From the NCBI RefSeq assembly GCF_015291665.1, contig NZ_CP030048.1:4960001-5024000 (forward strand): a stretch of DNA of 64,000 bases, written 5' to 3'. The translations under genes were made by a program, and so were the position numbers. Each line of letters starts with the position of its first letter. Position 1 is the first letter of the stretch. Below are positions 57,360-64,000 of this stretch, in pieces. The notes under the pieces were generated by a model. That model saw only the letters and a list, made by a program, of their open reading frames with translations. It made no database searches and was not told the DNA's origin. The stretch is from Bradyrhizobium sp. CCBAU 53338. GTDB lineage: Bacteria > Pseudomonadota > Alphaproteobacteria > Rhizobiales > Xanthobacteraceae.

Positions 57360-58637
57360 ATGACCAAAGCGCTCGAGGGCGTTCGCATTCTCGACTTCAC
57401 CCACGTCCAGTCCGGACCGACCTGCACGCAGCTGCTCGCTTGGTTCGGCGCCGACGTGATCAAGGTGGAACGCCCGGGCGTGGGTGACATCACCCGCGGC
57501 CAGCTGCAGGACATCCCGAACGTGGACAGCCTGTACTTCACCATGCTCAACCACAACAAGCGTTCGATCACGCTCGACACCAAGAACCCGAAGGGCAAGG
57601 AAGTCCTCACCGAGCTCATCAAGAAGTGCGACGTGCTGGTCGAAAACTTCGGCCCCGGCGTGCTCGACCGCATGGGCTTCCCCTGGGAGAAGATCCAGGC
57701 GATCAACCCGAAGATGATCGTCGCGTCGATCAAGGGCTTCGGCCCCGGACCGTACGAAGACTGCAAGGTCTATGAGAACGTCGCGCAGTGCACCGGCGGC
57801 GCCGCCTCCACCACCGGCTTCCGCGACGGCCTGCCGCTCGTCACCGGCGCACAGATCGGCGACAGCGGCACCGGCCTGCACCTCGCGCTCGGCATCGTCA
57901 CCGCGCTCTATCAGCGCACGCATTCGGGCAAGGGCCAGCGCGTCACCGCTGCGATGCAGGACGGCGTGCTCAACCTCGCCCGCGTCAAGCTGCGCGACCA
58001 GCAGCGCCTCGCCCACGGCCCGCTCAAGGAGTACAGCCAGTTCGGCGAAGGCATTCCGTTCGGCGATGCCGTGCCGCGCGCCGGCAACGATTCCGGCGGC
58101 GGCCAGCCCGGCCGCATCCTGAAGTGCAAGGGCTGGGAGACCGATCCCAACGCCTACATCTACTTCATCACCCAGGCCCCGGTCTGGGAGAAGATCTGCG
58201 ACGTGATCGGCGAGCCGACCTGGAAGACCGATCCGAACTACGCCAAGCCCCCGGCCCGCCTGCCGCGCCTGAACGAGATCTTCTCGCGCATCGAGCAGTG
58301 GACGATGACCAAGACCAAGTTCGAGGCGATGGAAATCCTCAACAAGGACGACATCCCCTGCGGCCCGATCCTGTCGATGAAGGAGATCGCCGAGGACCAG
58401 TCGCTGCGCGCGACCGGTACCGTCGTCGAGGTCGATCATCCGACCCGCGGCAAGTACATCTCGGTCGGCAATCCAATCAAGCTGTCGGACAGCCCGAGCG
58501 ACGTCACCCGCTCGCCGCTGCTCGGCGAGCACACCGACGAGATCCTGCGCGCCGTGCTCGGCTTCAGCGATCACCAGGTCGCCGAGATCCACAAGTCCGG
58601 TGCACTCGACCCGCCGCAGAAGCAGGCCGCCGAGTAA
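57360..58637 (+). CDS. frc: Formyl-CoA:oxalate CoA-transferase
   Basis: 425 residues, class III CoA-transferase. Catalytic Asp in [22 protein letters not shown], which closely matches the active-site segment of known Frc (VKLRDQQRL). N-terminus [21 protein letters not shown]. Moves CoA from formyl-CoA to oxalate, feeding Oxc. Last gene of the rightward unit; followed 22 bp later by a classical terminator. Confidence 0.95.
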   Translation: MTKALEGVRILDFTHVQSGPTCTQLLAWFGADVIKVERPGVGDITRGQLQDIPNVDSLYFTMLNHNKRSITLDTKNPKGKEVLTELIKKCDVLVENFGPGVLDRMGFPWEKIQAINPKMIVASIKGFGPGPYEDCKVYENVAQCTGGAASTTGFRDGLPLVTGAQIGDSGTGLHLALGIVTALYQRTHSGKGQRVTAAMQDGVLNLARVKLRDQQRLAHGPLKEYSQFGEGIPFGDAVPRAGNDSGGGQPGRILKCKGWETDPNAYIYFITQAPVWEKICDVIGEPTWKTDPNYAKPPARLPRLNEIFSRIEQWTMTKTKFEAMEILNKDDIPCGPILSMKEIAEDQSLRATGTVVEVDHPTRGKYISVGNPIKLSDSPSDVTRSPLLGEHTDEILRAVLGFSDHQVAEIHKSGALDPPQKQAAE

Positions 58638-58659
58638 GCCTCACCGCAGCCGCGAGACG

Positions 58660-58689
58660 AAAGGGCCGCCCATCGAGGCGGCCCTTTTT
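58660..58689 (+). terminator. Intrinsic terminator after frc
   Basis: Stem AAAGGGCCGCC / GGCGGCCCTTT (58660-58670, 58677-58687) with a 6-base loop and a run of five T at 58685-58689. Classical rho-independent terminator of the gntR-oxc-frc unit. Confidence 0.9.
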
Positions 58690-58781
58690 GTATCGGCGGC
58701 CGAGCACGCGGCAGCACGCTCAGCACAAAAACCAAAAACAACCCCATGCACAGTAGCCGGTGCCTCGGCCTCAAAGCATAT

Positions 58782-58796
58782 TTCGTATTTTACGAA
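58782..58796. promoter_or_regulatory. AT-rich palindrome left of the IS1182 element
   Basis: TTCGTA-TTT-TACGAA, perfect 6-bp arms, in a strikingly AT-rich patch 14 bp from the IS end. Could be an operator of a gene displaced or lost at the insertion. No gene is visible between 58690 and 58808. Confidence 0.4.
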
Positions 58797-58808
58797 TTTT
58801 TATTGACG

Positions 58809-60505
58809 CGACGAGGCTGGGCAAGAACGGGATTTTTTGAGAGTTGATGTAGGATTCGTCTTATGGCGAATCGCATATTTAAGACCGGCGAGAGCCGGGA
58901 GCAACCCAGTCTTCTGCCAGCGCGGATTGAGGACTATGTCGGGCCGGACAATCCGGTGCGAGCGATCGATGGCTTCGTTTGCGCGCTCGATCTTGCAAAG
59001 CTTGGCTTCGGCCACGCGGATCGTGGCGCGGAAGAAGTCGGGCAGCCGCCGTACGATCCTGCCGATCTGCTGAAGCTCTATCTTTACGGCTACATCAACC
59101 AGGTCAGGTCGTCGCGCCGGCTAGAGCGGGAAGCTGGCCGCAATCTGGAGCTGATCTGGCTGCTGAAGGGGCTGAAGCCGGGTTATCGGACGATTGCCAA
59201 CTTCCGCAAGGAGAACTGGAAGGCGCTGAAGGCCACGAACCGGAGCTTCGTGCTGCTGGCTCGGGAGCTTGGGCTTGTCGGCGGCACGATCGTAGCGATT
59301 GATGGTTCCCTGTTCCAGGGCGACGCCAGCAAGGCTTCCATCTTCACGCGCAGGCGGCTTGGCGAGCAGATCGCAAGGCTGGACCAGGAGATCGAGGCTT
59401 ACCGCAAGTCTCTTGAAGACAATGATGCAACAGAGGCCAAGAAGCCGGGGACGGATCGCGCGGGCGGTGATGGCCGAGGAGATGGCGGCGATATCGGTGC
59501 GAAGGTCGCGGCGTTGATGGCGAAGCGTTCGCGTGCCGAGGCCGATGTGGCTCGGCTGGAAGAGAGTGGCGAGACACAAATGTCGCTGACGGATCCGGAT
59601 GCCCGGCTTCTGGTCAAGAACGGTCAGGGCATTGCAGGCTACAATGTGCAGACCGCGGTTGACGACAAGCACAAGCTCATTGTCGCGAGTGAGGTGGTCA
59701 ACGACAGCAGTGATGTTCGACAGCTCTCTGCGATGGCCAAGGCGGCCAAAGAGGCCCTTGGAGCCGAGACACTGCAGGCGCTGGCCGATGAGGGCTATTA
59801 CAGCAGTGTCGAACTGAAGGCCTGCGAGGACGAGGGCATCATCGCCTATGTGCCGCTGCCCGAAGCTAACGCGCGGCTCGAGAAGCAAGGCCGCTTCGCG
59901 CTCAAGGACTTCAACTATGACGGCGCAATCGACGCCTATCGCTGTCCCGCGGGCCAGCTGCTGCATCCGTTCAAGAGCAGGCAAAAGAACGTCAGTGGCC
60001 GCGTCGAGATCCGCTACGCGGCCCGCGGAGTGACCTGCAGGAGCTGCCCGCTCAAGGTCCGCTGTCTCTCACCAACCACCACCTACCGCACCATTGGTCG
60101 CTGGGAGCATGAAGATGTTCTCGAACGCCACCGCGCACGGATGCAGGGCGCGGGCGAGCTGATGCGCCGTCGTTCGGGGATTGTCGAGCATCCGTTTGGC
60201 ACGCTCAAATGCCGTGCCGGCTATCGTCATTTTCTGGTCCGCGGCTTCGACAAGGTCCGCGGCGAATGGAGCCTGATGGCGCTCTGCTACAATTTCACCC
60301 GTGCGCTCAACATCCTTGGATTTGACGGGTTCCTGGCTGCGCTCGCAAAGACGCTTGTCATTTGCCGAGGTATCCTCGCAGCCCTCCTGCAGCACATCCA
60401 GGTCACTCCAGAGGCACTTTGGACCAATATCCGGCCGCCGCTCCCAATTGGCCGCTTCGTTCCAGCCTGAAGCCGCCAACGCCCAATTCTTGCCCAGCCT
60501 CGTCG
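58809..60505. mobile_element. IS1182-family insertion sequence, ~1.7 kb
   Basis: Terminal inverted repeats GACGAGGCTGGGCAAGAA at 58810-58827 and its exact complement at 60487-60504, one further matching base outside each. Encloses one intact transposase gene. I find no clear target duplication in the flanking bases, so the insertion may be old or the flanks rearranged. Confidence 0.88.
58863..60470 (+). CDS. IS1182-family transposase
   Basis: 535 residues. N-terminal part PARIEDYVGPDNPVRAIDGFV and LLKLYLYGYINQVRSSRRLE are typical of the family; DDE-type Asp in VAIDGSLFQGDASK, Asp in LADEGYYSSVEL and Glu in GIVEHPFGTLKCR. A zinc-finger-like cysteine set (CRSCPLKVRC) lies between. A low-complexity linker (GTDRAGGDGRGDGGDIG) sits in the middle. 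Appears complete. Confidence 0.92.
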   Translation: MANRIFKTGESREQPSLLPARIEDYVGPDNPVRAIDGFVCALDLAKLGFGHADRGAEEVGQPPYDPADLLKLYLYGYINQVRSSRRLEREAGRNLELIWLLKGLKPGYRTIANFRKENWKALKATNRSFVLLARELGLVGGTIVAIDGSLFQGDASKASIFTRRRLGEQIARLDQEIEAYRKSLEDNDATEAKKPGTDRAGGDGRGDGGDIGAKVAALMAKRSRAEADVARLEESGETQMSLTDPDARLLVKNGQGIAGYNVQTAVDDKHKLIVASEVVNDSSDVRQLSAMAKAAKEALGAETLQALADEGYYSSVELKACEDEGIIAYVPLPEANARLEKQGRFALKDFNYDGAIDAYRCPAGQLLHPFKSRQKNVSGRVEIRYAARGVTCRSCPLKVRCLSPTTTYRTIGRWEHEDVLERHRARMQGAGELMRRRSGIVEHPFGTLKCRAGYRHFLVRGFDKVRGEWSLMALCYNFTRALNILGFDGFLAALAKTLVICRGILAALLQHIQVTPEALWTNIRPPLPIGRFVPA

Positions 60506-60556
60506 GGCAAAACAGGGGTAGGATGGCACGATCCCAAAAAGCAAAACCCGCATCAG

Positions 60557-62536
60557 TCAGGGAATATGCATCGCCTTTGCCGCCTTCTGGTAGATGCGCC
60601 GGAGATCATCGACCAGATGGAACGCATCCTCAAACTGCCTGAAGGTGTAGGCGGGCTGCAGATGCTTCAGGCGCGTCCATTCGGCGTCGGCCTCGTCCAT
60701 TCGTCCGGCCGTCGCCAGCGTCAGGACCGCGATCGCCCGCGCGTGAATGTGGGCGTTGGGTTGCTCAGCGCCACGAAGCGCAAAGACGGCGGCTTCCTCC
60801 GCTTTTCCCAAGCGAAGCAGACCAAAGGTCCGCGCGCCGAAGATCGCAAACAGCATCGGATCCAGCGGACTGAGGAGAGCTGCGGTATCCGCCGCCTCCA
60901 CCGCGCACACGGGATCGCCGATCTGACAATGCACCATGGCCAGCGAATAATGAGCCGAAGCATAGCTCGGACTCAAACGCGTCGCCCGGTCGAGCGCGGT
61001 GATTGCGCCCTCCCGGTCTCGTCGAAGCCACAACGCGCGTCCCATCGCCCAATGCGCGGCCGGATCGCTGGGATCCACCTCAAGCCCCTGCCCGGCCGTA
61101 GTGAGCGCCAAGCTGATTTCCTGCTCACGTTCGCGCGTTTTCAGCACAAACGCATTCTGGAAGTGGGTGAAGGACAAGCCGGCATAACTTCGCGAGAAGG
61201 TCGGGTCGTGCGCGATGGCGTGATGGAAGAATGCCTGTGCCTGCCGATTACTCTCGCTCGTAAATCGATACATGTTGGCGACGCCGCGATGATACGCCTG
61301 CCACGCATCGAGCGAGATCGGCGGCAGGAGCAGCGACCGGTTACGTTCAATGATGTGAATTTCGGCATCGAGACCGGCCACGATCTGCGAGGCCAAGGGA
61401 TTGGCCGCGGCGAAGGCCTCGCCGACATTGCAAGAGAATTCACCGGCCCAGAAGATGCGGCCGCTCGCCGGTTCGATCAACTCGATTGACGCGACGTAGT
61501 CGGATCCGTGCCGCTCCAGGCGGCCGTCCGCAACATATTGCGCATTCACGCGGCCGGCCGCCACGGCCGGCGCCTGACCGCTCAACGCGGATGCCGTGCT
61601 CCATGCGATCGTGCTGACGCTCCGCAGCTTGGCGATGCCGAAAATGACGTCGCTCGTCACGCGTCCGGCATCTGCGATCTCCTCGGGCGTCGTCCCGTCA
61701 AGCGGTATCACGAGAAGCGTCGGTCGGCGCGTGCCCACCGCCTGCTGCTGGCCCGGCACGTCGACACCGAGGCTTTGGAGACGGATCGTCTTGGCCGGTT
61801 TCCCGCGCTGTTGTTGCGCTGTCGCAAAAGCGGCCCTGAGCGATGACGGATCAATACCTTCACTCTGAAAGCGCTTGACGGAGGCGTCGATGTGCTGCCT
61901 CGCCTCGGCATGGAACGCATTGCCGGTCAACGCACGAACCAGCGCGACATGAGCCGTTTCGTCGAACGGTGCGACTTCGATGAGCTCCCGCAACACGTCG
62001 ATGCGATCCTCAGGCGGCAACAGCACGCTGAGGCGTTCCAGCAACTGCTGGCGCAATTGATCGAAGCGGTGGCGCTGGCCTGCGAGCCAGTTTTCGAACG
62101 ACGGAGCCCTTTCGACCGAGAGGCCTTCGAGAAAGTCGCCGCGGAACAGAGCCAGCAACGACCGAAGATCACTTGTCGCCCCACCGCTCAGTGCTGCCGG
62201 GGCTTCTCGCGCCACCCTGAGCGCATCGACGTCGAGCGCATCGGCTTCGATCTGAACCTGCTTGCGGTCGGCGATCAGCCGTATCGCTGCCGGACCGTCG
62301 ACCAAGGACCGCAGCTTGGTCAGGCACCAGCGCAGTTCGCCGCGCGGATCGTCGGCGACATCCCAAAGCAGCTCGCACAGCTTTTCGCGGGAGACAGGCC
62401 GCCCCGCGACCGCAAGGTAGGCAAGGAGCGCGCGGACCTTGCGTGAAGGCGGCTGGGACAGCGCGCTTCCATTCCGGATGACTTGCAACGGGCCCAACAA
62501 AAGCACGCGGCCCGCCGACGGGATCGCCATTTCCAT
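60557..62536 (-). CDS. SARP-like winged-helix regulator with TPR domain
   Basis: 659 residues. N-terminal OmpR-type winged helix (~10-100, LLLGPLQVIRNGSALSQPP, VSREKLCELLWDV), bacterial transcriptional activation (BTAD) domain (~105-240), a TolB/FlgO-like segment (~265-390, LLVIPLDGTTPEEIAD) and C-terminal tetratricopeptide-type helices (~400-640). Cytoplasmic, no membrane segment. Divergent from the haloalkane dehalogenase gene. Upstream of the start is the tandem repeat CGCTCCAACG (62540-62549, 62552-62561). Signal sensed unknown. Confidence 0.83.
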   Translation of the reverse strand: MEMAIPSAGRVLLLGPLQVIRNGSALSQPPSRKVRALLAYLAVAGRPVSREKLCELLWDVADDPRGELRWCLTKLRSLVDGPAAIRLIADRKQVQIEADALDVDALRVAREAPAALSGGATSDLRSLLALFRGDFLEGLSVERAPSFENWLAGQRHRFDQLRQQLLERLSVLLPPEDRIDVLRELIEVAPFDETAHVALVRALTGNAFHAEARQHIDASVKRFQSEGIDPSSLRAAFATAQQQRGKPAKTIRLQSLGVDVPGQQQAVGTRRPTLLVIPLDGTTPEEIADAGRVTSDVIFGIAKLRSVSTIAWSTASALSGQAPAVAAGRVNAQYVADGRLERHGSDYVASIELIEPASGRIFWAGEFSCNVGEAFAAANPLASQIVAGLDAEIHIIERNRSLLLPPISLDAWQAYHRGVANMYRFTSESNRQAQAFFHHAIAHDPTFSRSYAGLSFTHFQNAFVLKTREREQEISLALTTAGQGLEVDPSDPAAHWAMGRALWLRRDREGAITALDRATRLSPSYASAHYSLAMVHCQIGDPVCAVEAADTAALLSPLDPMLFAIFGARTFGLLRLGKAEEAAVFALRGAEQPNAHIHARAIAVLTLATAGRMDEADAEWTRLKHLQPAYTFRQFEDAFHLVDDLRRIYQKAAKAMHIP

Positions 62537-62539
62537 GAT

Positions 62540-62561
62540 CGCTCCAACGCTCGCTCCAACG
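62540..62561. repeat. Tandem direct repeat upstream of the SARP-like gene
   Basis: Two copies of CGCTCCAACG with 12-bp periodicity immediately before the start codon. SARP-type proteins bind direct repeats, so autoregulation is possible; on the coding strand each copy also contains a GGAG ribosome-binding-like sequence. Confidence 0.5.
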
Positions 62562-62710
62562 ATGGCGGCCTACAGCAGGAGGTCTTGGACATCGTGTGAC
62601 ATCAGCGACGCTAGCATGGCTCAGGTTTCACGCGGAAGAGAAACAACCAGCCTCATCAGCCATTTAGCGGCGATTTTGATAACAGTCGTGCGATCTTGGG
62701 AGAAGCGATC

Positions 62711-63598
62711 ATGACATCTGCGGCATTTCCCTATAGAAAGCAGCGGTGCAAGGTTCTCGGCCGTGAGATGGCCTATGTGGAGGTGGGACAAGGCGATCCC
62801 ATCGTCCTGCTGCACGGCAATCCGACCTCGTCCTATCTGTGGCGCAATGTGTTGCCGCATCTGGAACCGTTCGGCCGCTGCATTGCGCTTGATCTGATTG
62901 GCATGGGCGACTCCGACAAGCTGCCCGAGAGCGGGCCCGATTCCTATCGCTTCGTCGAGCACCGCCGCTATCTCGGCGCCCTGCTCGAGGCGCTGAATGT
63001 GCGCGAGCGCGTAATCTTGGTCATCCATGACTGGGGTTCCACCCTCGGCTTCGACTGGGCCAATCACCATCGCGAGGCCGTAAAGGGTATCGCCTACATG
63101 GAAGCGATGGTGGGCCGGCAATATTGGAACCATTGGGACAAGTTCGGAATGCGACCCGTTTTGCAGGCGCTGCGGTCCCAGGCCGGCGAGCAGATGGTGC
63201 TGCAAGACAACTTCTTCATCGAGAAGGTCTTGCCCGGCGCGATCCTGCGCAAGCTCTCGGACGCGGAGATGGCAGAGTATCGCCGGCCCTTCAGCGAGCC
63301 CGGCGAGGGCCGGCGGCCAACGCTGACCTTTCCCCGGGAGATTCCGATCGAAGGCGATCCCGCCGACGTGACGGCGGCCGTCGACGCCTATGCGGCGTGG
63401 CTGAAGAGCAGCCAGGTGCCAAAGCTGTTCCTGAAGGCGGAGCCCGGCGGAATCCTCGCCGATGGCAAAATTCTCGAACAGGCCCGAAGCTTTCCGGCGC
63501 AGACCGAAGTGACGGTCAAGGGCGTCCACTTCGTCCAGGAAGATTCGCCTGATGAGATCGGCGGCGCCATTGCAGCCTGGATGAAGACGCTACGCTGA
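62711..63598 (+). CDS. Haloalkane dehalogenase (HLD-II-like)
   Basis: 295 residues, alpha/beta-hydrolase. HGNPTSSYLWRN with the halide-stabilising Asn, nucleophile Asp in HDWGSTLGF followed by the halide-binding Trp, acid Glu in YMEAMVGRQYW, catalytic His in VKGVHFVQED. This Asp-His-Glu set with Asn and Trp marks the DhaA/LinB (HLD-II) subfamily; Bradyrhizobium has a known member, DbjA, to which this one is related but not identical. ATG 62711 has GGGAG 10 bp upstream. Cleaves halogenated alkanes to alcohol and halide. Natural substrate unknown. Confidence 0.9.
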   Translation: MTSAAFPYRKQRCKVLGREMAYVEVGQGDPIVLLHGNPTSSYLWRNVLPHLEPFGRCIALDLIGMGDSDKLPESGPDSYRFVEHRRYLGALLEALNVRERVILVIHDWGSTLGFDWANHHREAVKGIAYMEAMVGRQYWNHWDKFGMRPVLQALRSQAGEQMVLQDNFFIEKVLPGAILRKLSDAEMAEYRRPFSEPGEGRRPTLTFPREIPIEGDPADVTAAVDAYAAWLKSSQVPKLFLKAEPGGILADGKILEQARSFPAQTEVTVKGVHFVQEDSPDEIGGAIAAWMKTLR

Positions 63599-63644
63599 CC
63601 GGCCGCGGCCGGCCATCATCGACGACAGACCCGACGGCGCAGTC

Positions 63645-64000
63645 ATGGCGAACGAAGACACAGTGACGCCCGACAGGATGAACGCCTTCTCCGACGGCGT
63701 CTTCGCTGTCATCATCACGATCCTGGTGCTGGAGCTCCGCCCTCCGAAGGAGGCAAGCTTCGGCGCCTTGCTGGCGCTGTGGCCGACGGCGATCAGCTAC
63801 GCCATCAGCTACCTCTTCATCGCGATCGTCTGGGTCAATCATCATCACCTCCTGCGGTTTCCCGACGTCGCGACGCACCGCCTGATCTGGGGAAATTTTG
63901 CGCATCTGTTCGCAGTCTCGTTGATGCCATTCGCGACGGCATGGATCGCGAGCACCGAATTGGGCGCAGTTCCGGTCGCGTTCTACGCGGGCGACTTCTT
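63645..64000 (+). CDS. TMEM175 (DUF1211)-family channel, N-terminal part (cut by window edge)
   Basis: Open from ATG 63645 through the end of the window, 118 residues. The signature RMNAFSDGVFAVIITILVLEL in the first span contains FSDG, diagnostic of the TMEM175/DUF1211 potassium-channel family, and VWVNHHHLLR follows in the third span. Three to four membrane segments are visible. 46 bp after the dehalogenase gene, so possibly co-transcribed, but no functional link is evident. Confidence 0.85.
   Translation, partial: MANEDTVTPDRMNAFSDGVFAVIITILVLELRPPKEASFGALLALWPTAISYAISYLFIAIVWVNHHHLLRFPDVATHRLIWGNFAHLFAVSLMPFATAWIASTELGAVPVAFYAGDF

Noticed and set aside
58801..60512. Target-site duplication for the IS1182 element
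   Set aside because: Bases outside the inverted repeats (left ..GACG, right GGCA..) do not match each other.
60362..61489. 375-codon rightward frame spanning the end of the IS1182 transposase gene and part of the SARP-like gene
   Set aside because: Crosses the IS boundary and lies antisense to a clearly conserved gene.

Overview
The window reads as chromosome of a high-GC alphaproteobacterium, most likely Bradyrhizobium or a close relative. The signs are the gene set (ChvE/GguAB sugar uptake, SmoEFGK polyol uptake, oxc/frc oxalate genes, gcl-hyi-glxR) and several palindromic intergenic repeats of a kind I associate with that genus. I see no rRNA, tRNA or CRISPR array. Species assignment is inference; nothing here is a taxonomic marker.

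Layout. (1) 1-10.3 kb: the end of a LysR regulator, then a leftward polyol operon: HAD phosphatase, SorC/DeoR-type regulator, a palindromic operator, SmoE-F-G-K-like ABC transporter, SDR polyol dehydrogenase, FGGY pentulose kinase and a PfkB sugar kinase. (2) 10.3-25.1 kb: a leftward aldose/pentose region. It holds ytfQ-ytfR-ytfT-yjfF-like uptake, a GntR regulator, an aldose 1-dehydrogenase, aldose 1-epimerase, sugar lactonase and chvE-gguA-gguB, many joined by 4-bp stop/start overlaps. Upstream lies a XylX-like 2-keto-3-deoxy-pentonate dehydratase whose stop codon is the exact insertion point of an IS630-family element. Together these outline a non-phosphorylating pentose oxidation route.

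(3) 25.3-35 kb: the most interesting region. An AsfAB/AprAB-like flavoprotein and ferredoxin with a HEAT-repeat protein, a ferredoxin-NADP reductase, a DUF971 protein, a CRP-family regulator, a sulfonate/nitrate-type ABC transporter whose binding protein carries a NosL-like C-terminal extension, and a YeiH-type putative sulfate exporter. Four intergenic sites share the core KCRATTAGTTKY, one before each of the main transcription units, which suggests one regulon. (4) 35-45 kb: a frameshifted flavin monooxygenase, alanine dehydrogenase with divergent Lrp regulator, an ornithine/lysine/arginine decarboxylase, a GNAT enzyme, a 2-hydroxyacid dehydrogenase and a two-subunit ComDE-like ThDP decarboxylase.

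(5) 45-58.7 kb: C2 metabolism. gcl-hyi-glxR (glyoxylate to glycerate), a frameshifted adenine deaminase, an IclR regulator, an ADP-forming acyl-CoA synthetase, and divergently a GntR regulator with oxc and frc (oxalate to formate). Two identical-type 17-bp operators lie in the divergent promoter region. (6) 58.7-64 kb: an IS1182-family element, a SARP-like TPR regulator divergent from a haloalkane dehalogenase, and the start of a TMEM175-family channel gene cut by the window edge.
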